Shown here in pieces: positions 1 through 7,968 of a DNA stretch of 40,170 bases (position 1 is its first letter; each line of letters starts with the position of its first letter). A model generated the notes under the pieces. The model ran no database searches. It saw nothing but the letters and a program-made list of their open reading frames with translations, and was not told where the DNA came from. The stretch is from Pseudomonadota bacterium. Lineage in GTDB: Bacteria; Myxococcota_A; UBA796; SXON01. The translations under genes were made by a program, and so were the position numbers. Where the stretch lies: assembly GCA_030685065.1 (NCBI GenBank), contig JAUXQH010000132.1:1-40170 (forward strand), written 5' to 3'.

Positions 1-1908
1 ACCGTGGTGACCACCGGCACCGTGAAGGTGGACGACAAGCGCCTCGACGTGCGCCCCGGCGAGGCCCTCCACCTCGCGCTCTGGGCGCGCATCCCCGAGG
101 CGGCGTCGGGCGTGGTGGGCGTGTACCGGCGCGAACGCGACGAGGTCGTGCGGCGCACCATCACCGCCGAGGAGATCCGCACGCTGCCGGGCACCATGGG
201 CGATCCCCTCCGCGCGATCGCGAACCTGCCGGGCGCGGTGCGCACCCCGCTCGACGCGGGCTGGCTGCTGGTCCGCGGCGGCGATCCCCGCGACACCGGC
301 GGCTACATCGACGGCGTGCGGGTGCCGCTCATCTACCACCTGGGCGGCTTCACCAGCGTGGTGCACGCGGGCTTCGTCGACCGGGTCGACTTCTACCCGG
401 GGGGCCAGTCCGCCCGCTACGGCCGCGCGACCGCCGGCGCGGTGGACCTGTTGACCCGCCCGCGCCCCACGAAGCTCGAGGCCCGCGCCGGCGCCAACAT
501 CGTGCTCGCGGGCGCCTACGTCGCCACCCCCATCGGCAAGCAAGGCGCCGTGAGCGCGGGGATCCGGCGCTCCTACCTCGACGGCGTGCTCGGCCTGGTG
601 CCCGGCATCTCCGCCGAGCAGGCCCAGGTGGCGCCGCGGTTCTGGGACTGGCAGGTGCGCGGGGACTACGGCCCCGCCTCCGTCTTCGGCCTCGGCTACA
701 TCGACGCCATCGACGCGTCGACCGCGGACGGCAACCGCGCCCAGGTCCAGATCGAGACGCACCGCATCCAGGGGAGCCTGCGCCTCGAAGTGCTCGGAAA
801 GCCGCTCCTCATCAAGCCGTACTACGCCTACGAGCAGAACGTCCTCGAGATCAGCGTGCTCGACCGCGTGCAGCGGCAGGAGCGCAACGGCGGCGGCGGG
901 CGCATCGAGCTCGCGGACGACGGCGAGGGGTTGTTCGGCTGGAGCGTCGGCGCGGACGCCTCCTTCGACTGGTTCGGGATGTCGCTCAACCACGTGCCGA
1001 TGTACGCGCACGTCGACTCCCCCGACGTGTACGCGGACGTGCGGATCGGCGACAAGATCCGCGGCGTCCTCGGCGTGCGGCTCGACACCCTCCTCGTGTC
1101 CCGCCAGCTCCCGCGCGCCGCGCCGTCGCCCCGGGCGAGCGTGGTGCTGCCCATCGGCGACATCGTCACGCTCGTGGGAGACGCCGGCCTGTACCACCAG
1201 CCGCCGCCTACCGACATGCTGGTCGGGCCCCCCGAGGGCACGGCGCTCCTGCTCGAGCAGAGCTACGGCGGGGGGGGCGGCGTCCGGCTCGACTACGGGC
1301 CCTGGCAGATCGGCGTGGACGCGTACAGCCGCAAGATCGCGCGGATCACGTCCTACGAGAAGGACGGCTCCCTCGGCCAGATCGAAGGGCAGGCGGCCGG
1401 CGTGGAGTCGATGGTGCGCTACACCGGCACCCGCCTCTCCGGCTGGGTGGCCTACAGCTACGGGCGGAGCCAGCGGCGCGAAGAGGCCACGGACGCCTGG
1501 TATCCCTCCAGCTACGACCAGCCCCACACGCTGGTGGCGGTGCTGGCGGCCAACCTCGGCAAGAACTGGACGCTCGGGTCCCGTTGGCGCTTCGCGAGCG
1601 GCTTTCCGGTGCCCGAGAGCGACGAGCCGGTCGAGGCCTACGATGTGCTGCTACAGGAAGCCGTGTTCCTCGAGCCCGACGCCTTCGGCCGGACCGAGCC
1701 GTTCCACGCCCTCGACGTGAAGATCTCGAAGCAGGCGAAGTACAAGCACTGGCGGCTCGAGTACTACCTGGACGTCCAGAACGTCTACAACCGTCGTGTG
1801 GCGGAGCCGCTCATCTCGGGCGTCTGGGAGGCGTACGGCACCCAGACCTACGGCTTCGGCCTGCCGGTCCTGCCCATCCTGGGCATCGAGGCGATCTTCG
1901 GGGGGTAG
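1..1908 (+). CDS. TonB-dependent receptor-like outer membrane protein (5' truncated)
   Basis: The frame is open from the first base, so the true start and any signal peptide or carboxypeptidase-like domain lie outside the window. The first in-window start is a GTG at 4. Residues about 45-150 look like a TonB plug: a region similar to 'LPGTMGDPLRAIANLPGAV', then 'GGYIDGVRVP' and 'YPGGQSARYGRATAGAVDL', the typical plug end. The rest alternates short aromatic and polar strands as in a 22-strand beta-barrel, ending near 'FGLPVLPILGIEAIFGG'. The family imports siderophores, cobalamin, glycans or other ligands across the outer membrane using ExbB/ExbD/TonB energy. The substrate cannot be told from sequence, and no TonB box is visible in the part shown. 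It is followed 4 bp later by the convergent end of a minus-strand operon. Confidence 0.85.
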   Translation, partial: TVVTTGTVKVDDKRLDVRPGEALHLALWARIPEAASGVVGVYRRERDEVVRRTITAEEIRTLPGTMGDPLRAIANLPGAVRTPLDAGWLLVRGGDPRDTGGYIDGVRVPLIYHLGGFTSVVHAGFVDRVDFYPGGQSARYGRATAGAVDLLTRPRPTKLEARAGANIVLAGAYVATPIGKQGAVSAGIRRSYLDGVLGLVPGISAEQAQVAPRFWDWQVRGDYGPASVFGLGYIDAIDASTADGNRAQVQIETHRIQGSLRLEVLGKPLLIKPYYAYEQNVLEISVLDRVQRQERNGGGGRIELADDGEGLFGWSVGADASFDWFGMSLNHVPMYAHVDSPDVYADVRIGDKIRGVLGVRLDTLLVSRQLPRAAPSPRASVVLPIGDIVTLVGDAGLYHQPPPTDMLVGPPEGTALLLEQSYGGGGGVRLDYGPWQIGVDAYSRKIARITSYEKDGSLGQIEGQAAGVESMVRYTGTRLSGWVAYSYGRSQRREEATDAWYPSSYDQPHTLVAVLAANLGKNWTLGSRWRFASGFPVPESDEPVEAYDVLLQEAVFLEPDAFGRTEPFHALDVKISKQAKYKHWRLEYYLDVQNVYNRRVAEPLISGVWEAYGTQTYGFGLPVLPILGIEAIFGG

Positions 1909-1912
1909 CGCG

Positions 1913-2938
1913 TCATCGCAACCCCGGCGCGTTCGGCTTCCCCTTCCAGGTCTGGTACTTCAGCGCGTCGGCCACGTGCGCCGCGACGATCGGGTCAGGA
2001 TCCTGCGCGAGCGCGGAGAGCACCGCCTCCGCGTCGGGAGAGGGCAGCGTTCGGAAGCAGCGCAGCGCGGTGTAGCGGACGGCCGGGCGGGGATCGCGCA
2101 GGAAGGGCGCGAACGCCTCGGCGCCCGCGCGCTCGTGGAAGTACAGCCCCTCCAGGAGGGCGATGTCCAGGTCTTCCTCGGGGGTGGCCCCGACGAAGCG
2201 GCGGCTGCCGCCGAAGGTCCAGATGCGCGGGAGGGCGTCCTCTCCCGGGATCTTGAACGGCGCGTCGTAACGGCCCAGTCGACGGTCGAGCGGAGGGCCG
2301 GTGAGGACGATGCCCGAGGCCCACGCAGCCAGTGCGGCGGGCAGATCGCCGTCGGTGAGGCGGATGGCCTCGAGCGCCCAGGCGCCGCGCGCGTGCGGAG
2401 CCTCGTCGGGGGAGGCTGCGCGGGCGGGGGCGGGATCGGCGGCGCCGGTGCCGAAGTAGAGGTTGAACCACCACCGCGCGCGGAGGATGTCGGTGGCCTC
2501 GGCACGGAGCGCCTCGGGGAGGGCGGTCACGCCGGAGAGCCAGGTGGCGAGCGGCGCGTCGCCGGGAGGGATGCCCCAGCCCGTGTGGGTGGTGCAGAAG
2601 GTGGCGAAGCGCCCCGCGCGGCCGCAATGGGCGAGCGCGGCCACGACCTTGCCCGCGCGGCCGAGCTCCTCCCCCGCGCGAAAGTGACACTCGTCCTGCC
2701 AGGTGCCGAGGCTCTCGGCGGAGGCGGCGGTCGTGGAGAGCGCGGCGCAGGCCGCCTCCGCGAGGTCGGCGTTTCCCTCGCGGCCCGCGCGGGCGGCGCT
2801 CTCGACCAGGCACGCGATGCGGAGCTGCTCGAACGGCTCGCGCGCGCACACCTCGGGCCCGGCACCCTCGGGCAGCGGCCGCACGACGGGCGCCGATCCG
2901 GGCGAGCCGCTGCACGCGAGGAGGAGCAGGACCAGCAT
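1913..2938 (-). CDS. lipoprotein with C-terminal HEAT-like region
   Basis: The start 'MLVLLLLACSG' is a short lipoprotein signal with lipobox LLAC, so it is probably membrane-anchored. The body (341 aa) is Ala- and Cys-containing and helical. The last ~70 residues ('AFLRDPRPAVRYTALRCFRTLPSPDAEAVLSALAQDPDPIVAAHVADAL', split here over two helices) look like HEAT repeats, which usually mediate protein contacts. The ATG at 2938 directly follows the TAG of the upstream gene with no gap, so it is the last gene of a minus-strand operon (YceI, crotonase, small lipoprotein, this gene). I do not recognise a specific family or enzymatic function. Confidence 0.75.
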   Translation of the reverse strand: MLVLLLLACSGSPGSAPVVRPLPEGAGPEVCAREPFEQLRIACLVESAARAGREGNADLAEAACAALSTTAASAESLGTWQDECHFRAGEELGRAGKVVAALAHCGRAGRFATFCTTHTGWGIPPGDAPLATWLSGVTALPEALRAEATDILRARWWFNLYFGTGAADPAPARAASPDEAPHARGAWALEAIRLTDGDLPAALAAWASGIVLTGPPLDRRLGRYDAPFKIPGEDALPRIWTFGGSRRFVGATPEEDLDIALLEGLYFHERAGAEAFAPFLRDPRPAVRYTALRCFRTLPSPDAEAVLSALAQDPDPIVAAHVADALKYQTWKGKPNAPGLR

Positions 2939-3316
2939 CTAGGGAGACGGCCGGGCACCCGAAGGACCGGCGATGTGCGGGCGGCCCACGACCTTGTCGC
3001 ACTTTTCCCGTACGGGCGGCGTCTTCACCATCCGACACAACGCCTGGGCGCGCTCCGGCCGATCGAAGGCGAGCCGGAGCAGCACCAGGTCCCGCGAGGC
3101 CGAGTCCGTCATCGAGTCGACCGCCGCGCGCAGCGCGGCGTCGTCGGCCACGAGCGGCTTGATCGCGTCGTAGCGGCACTCCTCGCGGGCGATGGGATCG
3201 CGGACCCCCTCGCACCCCGCGAGCCCGGGCTCCGTGTGGCACCCGAAGACGAGAAGGAGGAGGACGCTGCCCGTGGCGCCCACGATCAGGGCCGCCACGC
3301 CTTGAACGGGCCCCAC
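2939..3316 (-). CDS. small Cys-rich putative lipoprotein
   Basis: A 125-aa protein with a hydrophobic N-terminus ending in 'LLLLVFGC', a plausible lipobox, followed by a helical region with several cysteines ('GLAGCEGVRDPIAREECRYD', 'ALCRMVKTPPVREKCDKVVG'). Possible GTG starts lie at 3316, 3298 and 3283. All keep the signal peptide, and the first overlaps the crotonase gene by 31 bp. Its stop touches the ATG of the next lipoprotein gene. The spaced cysteines suggest a periplasmic disulfide-containing fold. The function is unknown. Confidence 0.6.
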   Translation of the reverse strand: MGPVQGVAALIVGATGSVLLLLVFGCHTEPGLAGCEGVRDPIAREECRYDAIKPLVADDAALRAAVDSMTDSASRDLVLLRLAFDRPERAQALCRMVKTPPVREKCDKVVGRPHIAGPSGARPSP

Positions 3317-4128
3317 GTGGCCGTTCCGCCGCCCACGATGTCCGCGAACGAGGCGCGGCCGATCCCGGCCTCTCCCGTGTCCACGCAGTGCTCGTAGGCC
3401 TCTGCCTCGAGGCGGCGGCGTTCGTCTTCACTCCGCCCACCTCCGGCGAGCGCCGCCGCCTTGAACGTCGCGACCGCCGTGGGGGAGCGCCGCTTGACCA
3501 TCGCCGCGAGCGCCGCCGCGCGCGCCAGGCCCGCGTCGATGTCTGGCACGATCTCGTCCACGAGGCCGATGCGATGGGCCTCCTCGGGGCCGACCTGCTC
3601 GCCGGTCATCCCGAGACGGAGCGCCTGGGGGAGCCCCACCAGCATTGCGAGCTCGCTCACCCCGCCCGCGCCGGGCACGATGCCCAGGCTGGTCTCCGGG
3701 AGGCCGAAGCGCGCGGAGGGCCCCGCGATCCGCCAGTCACAGGCCAACATGAACTCGGTGCCCCACCCGAGGGCGATGCCGTCGACCACGGCCACGTGGA
3801 ACACCGGGGCGCGGCGCAGCCGGGCGAGGATGGCGCGCTGCCAGCGGACGTGGCGCTTGATGGCGGTCGTGTCCCAGGTGGCGCGCTCGGTGACGTTCGC
3901 GCCCGAGATGAAGATGGGCGTGCCCTTGCTCGACACCCGGCGCGAGGAGGTGACCAGCGCCCGGGCGTTCCCGGCCTCGAGCCACCCGCAGAGGCCCTCG
4001 AAGGCGCCGATCTCGGCCTTGCCCATCTCGTTGGCCTTGCCGTGGTTGAGCTCCAGCCACGCGACCTCCTCTTCGAGCCGCACCCTCAGCGTCCCGAACG
4101 TACGCTCGGTCCCGATGTTTTCCTTCAC
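3286..4128 (-). CDS. enoyl-CoA hydratase/isomerase (crotonase) family protein
   Basis: A 280-aa crotonase-fold protein. Visible motifs are the oxyanion-hole region 'FISGANVTE', the core 'VVDGIALGWGTEFMLACDWR' and 'FGLPETSLGIVPGAGG'. The two glutamates that act as general acid/base in enoyl-CoA hydratases are both kept (E of 'GTEF' and of 'LPET'). It probably hydrates or isomerises an acyl-CoA in the cytoplasm; the substrate is not predictable. The frame is open much further upstream, but that extension is an Arg/Pro/His-rich shadow of the YceI gene. The GTG at 4128 forms a GTGA overlap with the YceI stop, which settles the start and implies translational coupling. Confidence 0.88.
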   Translation of the reverse strand: MKENIGTERTFGTLRVRLEEEVAWLELNHGKANEMGKAEIGAFEGLCGWLEAGNARALVTSSRRVSSKGTPIFISGANVTERATWDTTAIKRHVRWQRAILARLRRAPVFHVAVVDGIALGWGTEFMLACDWRIAGPSARFGLPETSLGIVPGAGGVSELAMLVGLPQALRLGMTGEQVGPEEAHRIGLVDEIVPDIDAGLARAAALAAMVKRRSPTAVATFKAAALAGGGRSEDERRRLEAEAYEHCVDTGEAGIGRASFADIVGGGTATWGPFKAWRP

Positions 4129-4661
4129 GCGGGCCTCGCCAGGATGTCGAAGAGGATGGCCATGTCGGGGCTCACCGTCGAGAGCACGGTCGAGGGGTCG
4201 GGGAGGTTCCAGTCGGTCCACTTCATGTCGTGGCGTCCCTTGATGCGAAGTTTGTCCCCCTCCCACGCGAACGTGGCGGGGACGACGAGAGCCTGCGTGA
4301 TGTCGCGGATGGTGAGGGTCCCGCGGAGCGAGAGGCTCCCCGAACCGACACCGCTCGCGAGCCCCGTTTGTCCGCCCTCGATGCTCGAGAGCGCGAAGGT
4401 GATGGCCGGGAACCGGGGCGCCTCGAGGCACCAGGCCAACATCCGGCTGTCCCGCGGGCCGAGCCCGGTGGTGAGGGAGCCGGCGTCGACCGTGAGGGTG
4501 CCGGTGCGCGCCGCGGTGTCGAGCTGGCCCGCGAAGCCGAGGGCCTCGCCCTCGATCTCGTGAAGGGTCGAAGAAAGCTGGAATTCCACGCGACCGTCCC
4601 CCGGGCCGAACCCGAGTACGGCCGCGGCGGCGACGGCGCACAGCGCGAAGAAGAGCCCCAT
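4125..4661 (-). CDS. YceI-like family protein
   Basis: A 178-aa exported protein. The N-terminal signal peptide is 'MGLFFALCAVAAAAVLGFG'. It is followed by a lipocalin-like barrel with typical YceI patterns: 'STLHEIEGEALGF', 'RDSRMLAWCLEAPRFPAITF' and 'LRGTLTIRDITQALVVPATF'. The family binds amphiphilic or polyisoprenoid-type molecules in the periplasm. The start is supported by a strong ribosome-binding site, GGAGG, 4 nt before the ATG. It is the first gene of the minus-strand operon and overlaps the crotonase by 4 nt. Confidence 0.85.
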   Translation of the reverse strand: MGLFFALCAVAAAAVLGFGPGDGRVEFQLSSTLHEIEGEALGFAGQLDTAARTGTLTVDAGSLTTGLGPRDSRMLAWCLEAPRFPAITFALSSIEGGQTGLASGVGSGSLSLRGTLTIRDITQALVVPATFAWEGDKLRIKGRHDMKWTDWNLPDPSTVLSTVSPDMAILFDILARPA

Positions 4662-4805
4662 CTCGCCTCCGCGCGCAACATAGCGCGCCCACGGCCGCCG
4701 GCTGGGCTCGCCTGCCCGCGGCGCGTGAACGGCGGCGCGCGAGCGGTCGGCTGTGTTCGCGCCTCCCGGGCGGACGGCTTAGACCCCCCGCCGGTGGGAG
4801 CGCGG

Positions 4806-5870
4806 GTGTACATCGCTACGGTCGGCCGGGCCTTTCCTCCCCACTACGCCGATCAGGACACCCTCATCGCGGCGTTCCGGGCAGCCTGGGCGGCCCGGTA
4901 CCACAACATCGGGCGCATCGAGCAGCTCCACCGCAACGTGCTGGTCGGCGGCCGGTACCTCGCCTTGCCGATCGAGGCCTACCTCGGCCTCCGCGGCTTC
5001 ACCGACGCGAACGACGCGTTCGTGCGCGTCGGCACCGACGTGGGGGCCGCCGCCGTCACCGACGCGCTCACCCGCGCGGGCCTGACCCCCCGCGACGTCG
5101 ATGCGATCTGGTTCGTGAGCGTCACCGGCGTCGCCGCCCCGTCGATCGACGCGCGGCTCGTCAACCGGCTGGGCTTCCGCCCCGACATCAAGCGCACCCC
5201 CATCTTCGGCCTCGGCTGCGTCGCCGGCGCGGCGGGCGTGGCCCGGGTGTCGGACTACCTCCGCGGCTTCCCCGACCACGTGGCCCTGCTGCTCTCGGTC
5301 GAGCTCTGCTCGCTCACCCTCCAGAAGGAGGACCTGTCGATCCCCAACCTCATCGCCAGCGGCCTGTTCGGGGACGGCGCGGCGTGCGTGGTGATGGCGG
5401 GCGAGCGTCGCGCGAAGGCGATGGGGCTGGTCGACCACGCGCCGCACGTCGTCGCGACCCGGAGCGTGTTCTACCCCGACACCGAGGGCGTGATGGGCTG
5501 GAACATCGGGTCGGAGGGCTTCAAGATCGTGCTCACCGCCGAGGTCCCGGACATGGTCAGTCGCCACCTCCGCGGCGACGTCGACGCCTTCCTCGCCGAC
5601 CAGGGCCTGACCGTCGCCGACATCGGCACCTGGGTGGCCCACCCGGGCGGCCCCAAGGTGCTCGAGGCCATGCAGACCGCGTTCGAGCTCCCGCCGGCGG
5701 CCCTCGCCCGCACGTGGGCGAGCCTGCGGGAGGTCGGGAACCTGTCGAGCGCCTCGGTCCTCATGGTGCTCCGCGAGACCCTGGACGATCCGCCGCCGGC
5801 CGGGACCTACGGGCTGCTCGTCGCGATGGGGCCGGGCTTCTGCTCGGAGCTCGTGCTGTTGCGATGGTGA
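4806..5870 (+). CDS. type III polyketide synthase (chalcone/stilbene synthase family)
   Basis: A 354-aa thiolase-fold condensing enzyme. The catalytic triad is visible: C138 in 'GLGCVAGAAG', H279 in 'AHPGGPK' and N312 in 'VGNLSSASV'. The C-terminal 'MGPGFCSELVLL' is also typical of type III PKS. Such enzymes extend an acyl-CoA or acyl-ACP starter with malonyl-CoA and cyclise it to alkylresorcinols or alkylpyrones in bacteria. GTG 4806 is chosen because GGGAG sits 5 nt upstream; GTG 4794 is an alternative. The stop overlaps the ICMT gene, and the ACP follows. A nearby FAAL suggests the starter is a long fatty acid delivered on the ACP; that is an inference. Confidence 0.92.
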   Translation: MYIATVGRAFPPHYADQDTLIAAFRAAWAARYHNIGRIEQLHRNVLVGGRYLALPIEAYLGLRGFTDANDAFVRVGTDVGAAAVTDALTRAGLTPRDVDAIWFVSVTGVAAPSIDARLVNRLGFRPDIKRTPIFGLGCVAGAAGVARVSDYLRGFPDHVALLLSVELCSLTLQKEDLSIPNLIASGLFGDGAACVVMAGERRAKAMGLVDHAPHVVATRSVFYPDTEGVMGWNIGSEGFKIVLTAEVPDMVSRHLRGDVDAFLADQGLTVADIGTWVAHPGGPKVLEAMQTAFELPPAALARTWASLREVGNLSSASVLMVLRETLDDPPPAGTYGLLVAMGPGFCSELVLLRW

Positions 5871-6397
5871 CCGCCATCGCCCCCACCGTGGCCGGCTTCC
5901 TCGCGATCATGGCCCTGGTGGGCGTCGAGCGCCTGGCCGAGCTCGTGGTCACGAAGCGCAACGCCGCCTGGAGCCTCGCGCACGGCGGCATCGAGCACGG
6001 GCGCGGGCACTACCCGGTGATGGTGGTGCTCCACACCGCGTTCCTGTTCGGCGCCCTGGCGGAGGTGCTCCTGCTCGACCGGCCGTTCGTCCCGTGGATC
6101 GGCGTCCCCTGCCTCGTCGCGGCGGTGGGATCCCAGGGGCTGCGCTGGTGGGTAATCACCACGCTCGGGCGCCGCTGGAACACGCGCGTCATCGTGATCC
6201 CCGGGCTCGCGCCGATCGAAGGCGGGCCGTTCCGCTGGCTGCGGCACCCCAACTACCTCGCCGTCGTGACCGAAGGCATCGCGCTCCCGATGATCCACGG
6301 CGCCTGGATCACGGCGCTCGTCTTCACCGTGCTCAACGCGCTCTTGTTGCGCGAGCGCGTTCGCGTCGAAGATCAGGCGCTCGGGCGGACGGCGTGA
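5864..6397 (+). CDS. isoprenylcysteine carboxyl methyltransferase (ICMT) family membrane protein
   Basis: A 177-aa protein with about four or five hydrophobic segments and the ICMT-type C-terminal block 'GPFRWLRHPNYLAVVTEGIA' followed by 'LLLRERVRVEDQAL'. ICMT-like proteins are S-adenosylmethionine-dependent membrane methyltransferases. Beside type III PKS genes, as in Streptomyces srsB, they methylate the phenolic lipid hydroxyl or a related group. The ATG at 5864 overlaps the PKS stop by 7 nt; GTG 5867 would give a 4-nt overlap. Tight coupling supports tailoring of the PKS product. Confidence 0.88.
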   Translation: MVTAIAPTVAGFLAIMALVGVERLAELVVTKRNAAWSLAHGGIEHGRGHYPVMVVLHTAFLFGALAEVLLLDRPFVPWIGVPCLVAAVGSQGLRWWVITTLGRRWNTRVIVIPGLAPIEGGPFRWLRHPNYLAVVTEGIALPMIHGAWITALVFTVLNALLLRERVRVEDQALGRTA

Positions 6398-6645
6398 CCG
6401 CCCCATTGACCGACGCCGAGATCCGCGACGGCATCGCGCACGTCGCCCGGGCGCACCTCGGCTTCGAGGGCACGGTCGAGGACGACACCCCGCTGATCGA
6501 GGCCCTGCGCCTCGACTCGGTGCGGCTCCTCACGCTGGTGGCCGAGGTGGAGAACCACTTCCGCGTGATGCTGGAGGACGGCGACGAGGCTGGCATCGAG
6601 ACCGTCGGGGACCTGGTGACGGTCATCCGCCGCCGGATGACCTGA
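6394..6645 (+). CDS. acyl carrier protein
   Basis: An 83-aa acidic protein with the phosphopantetheine attachment motif 'LRLDSVRLL' (Ser42) and four predicted helices, ending 'GDLVTVIRRRMT'. The GTG start forms a GTGA overlap with the ICMT gene, making a three-gene coupled unit PKS-ICMT-ACP. It is most likely the carrier that receives an acyl-adenylate from the FAAL encoded at 7969 and presents it to the type III PKS. The partner assignment is inferred from position. It ends 4 bp before the convergent lipoprotein gene. Confidence 0.87.
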   Translation: MTAPLTDAEIRDGIAHVARAHLGFEGTVEDDTPLIEALRLDSVRLLTLVAEVENHFRVMLEDGDEAGIETVGDLVTVIRRRMT

Positions 6646-6649
6646 TCCC

Positions 6650-7912
6650 TCATTCGCAGCAGTACAACCGGTACTTCAGCGGGCCCGAGTAGGGCCCGAG
6701 CCACGAGAGCCCCCCGTCGAACGAGGGGCTGTACGAGACGTCGGTGCCGACGGTCTCCCACGACGACTGGGACCCGTTGATGGGCGCCCAGGCGACCCAG
6801 TAGGTCGTCCCGGCCCGGACGGACACGCACGCGCCCAGGTCCGCGCCCTGCCACGCGTTCTCGCGGTCCATGGCCCAGGACCCGCTCGCCAGCTCCTCGC
6901 CGCCGCCGTCCGTCCAGATCGCCACCGTGTTGAACCCCGAGCTCTCGCCCGTGAACACCTCGACGCGCCCGATCTCCATGTCGGATGCCGGCGTGAACGG
7001 CGTGCCGACCAGGAGGCCGGGGCCGCCCATCGACGAGTCGTCGTTGTAGGTGTCGCCCGTGTTCGCACCGCCGCACACCTCCGGATCGATCGGCCCGGTG
7101 CCGCAGCCCTCGTCCGTGGTCCCGTCGCAATTGTTGTCGACGCCGTCCTCGCACGCCTCGGTCGCGAGGGGGTTCACGGCGCCGTCGGCGTCCGCGCAGT
7201 CCGTCGCATCGAGGACGTGGCTGGCGGGCGCGTCACAGGCGGTAGCGACGCGGGTGGCGTCCCCGAACCCGTCGGAGTCGGCGTCCGCGTACCAGGGGGT
7301 CGTCCCCGAGGGGTCCACGCTGTCGTCGGCGTCGTCGGCGAGGCCGTCGCAGTCCTCGTCGATGTCGGCGGCGTCGCACACCTCCAGGGCGTCGGGATGG
7401 AGCGCGCCGTTCGTGTCGTCACAGTCCCCGGCGGCGGCCACGTAGCCCTCGGGTTGAACGCAGGCCGACACGCTGGCGGCGGAATCGCCGTAGGTGTCCC
7501 CGTCGATGTCCGCGTACCAGGTCACGCCGTCGAGATCCGGATCGTCCGCGTCGATCAGCCCGTCACAGTCGTTGTCGATCAGATCGCACACCTCGGCGCT
7601 GCCCGGGTGGGCCGCGGGTGCGGCGTCGTCGCAGTCCGTCCCGTCCGCGATCGAGCCGGCGGGCGCATCACACGCCACGGCCCCCGCGGCGGCGTCCCCA
7701 AAGCCGTCGTCATCGGCGTCCGGATACCACGTGCCGGCACCGACGACGTCCTCGTCGATCTGGCCGTCGCAGTCGTTGTCGACGCCGTCGCACGACTCGA
7801 CCGCGTCGAGGCTCTCGCAGTCCCCGCCGGCGGAGTCGCCGCCCTCGTCGGTGGATTGGGAGCTGTCTTTGTCGATGCAGCCGGAGAGCGCGAGGAAGAG
7901 GACGGTGAGCAT
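6650..7912 (-). CDS. MopE-like calcium-binding-repeat lipoprotein
   Basis: A 420-aa surface lipoprotein. The signal is 'MLTVLFLALSGC'. Four repeats follow, each combining 'CDGVDNDCDGQIDE'-type Asp/Cys motifs with 'WYPDADDDGFGD'-type aromatic/Asp motifs, as in MopE/thrombospondin type 3-like proteins. These bind calcium and are stabilised by disulfides. Residues about 285-420 form a separate beta-rich domain ('GDTYNDDSSMGGPG', 'FTPASDMEIGRVEVFTGESS') like a carbohydrate-binding jelly roll. It sits on the opposite strand between the ACP and FAAL genes, so it need not belong to that pathway. The role is probably adhesion or extracellular binding. Confidence 0.85.
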   Translation of the reverse strand: MLTVLFLALSGCIDKDSSQSTDEGGDSAGGDCESLDAVESCDGVDNDCDGQIDEDVVGAGTWYPDADDDGFGDAAAGAVACDAPAGSIADGTDCDDAAPAAHPGSAEVCDLIDNDCDGLIDADDPDLDGVTWYADIDGDTYGDSAASVSACVQPEGYVAAAGDCDDTNGALHPDALEVCDAADIDEDCDGLADDADDSVDPSGTTPWYADADSDGFGDATRVATACDAPASHVLDATDCADADGAVNPLATEACEDGVDNNCDGTTDEGCGTGPIDPEVCGGANTGDTYNDDSSMGGPGLLVGTPFTPASDMEIGRVEVFTGESSGFNTVAIWTDGGGEELASGSWAMDRENAWQGADLGACVSVRAGTTYWVAWAPINGSQSSWETVGTDVSYSPSFDGGLSWLGPYSGPLKYRLYCCE

Positions 7913-7924
7913 TGCGCGACTATA
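7912..7924 (-). promoter_or_regulatory. possible leaderless -10 element for the MopE-like gene
   Basis: On the minus strand TATAGT (7919-7924) lies only 6 nt before the ATG at 7912. If used as a -10 box, transcription would begin at or near the start codon. No good -35 box is seen in the GC-rich stretch upstream, so this is weak evidence. Confidence 0.25.
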
Positions 7925-7968
7925 CCCGAGCTGAGGTCGCGTCGCGTCCCCCTCGGTTACACCCCCCC

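Noticed and set aside
4129..4692. N-terminal extension of the crotonase frame
   Set aside because: The extension is Arg/Pro/His-rich and overlaps the YceI gene on the same strand; the GTGA overlap at 4128 fits better.
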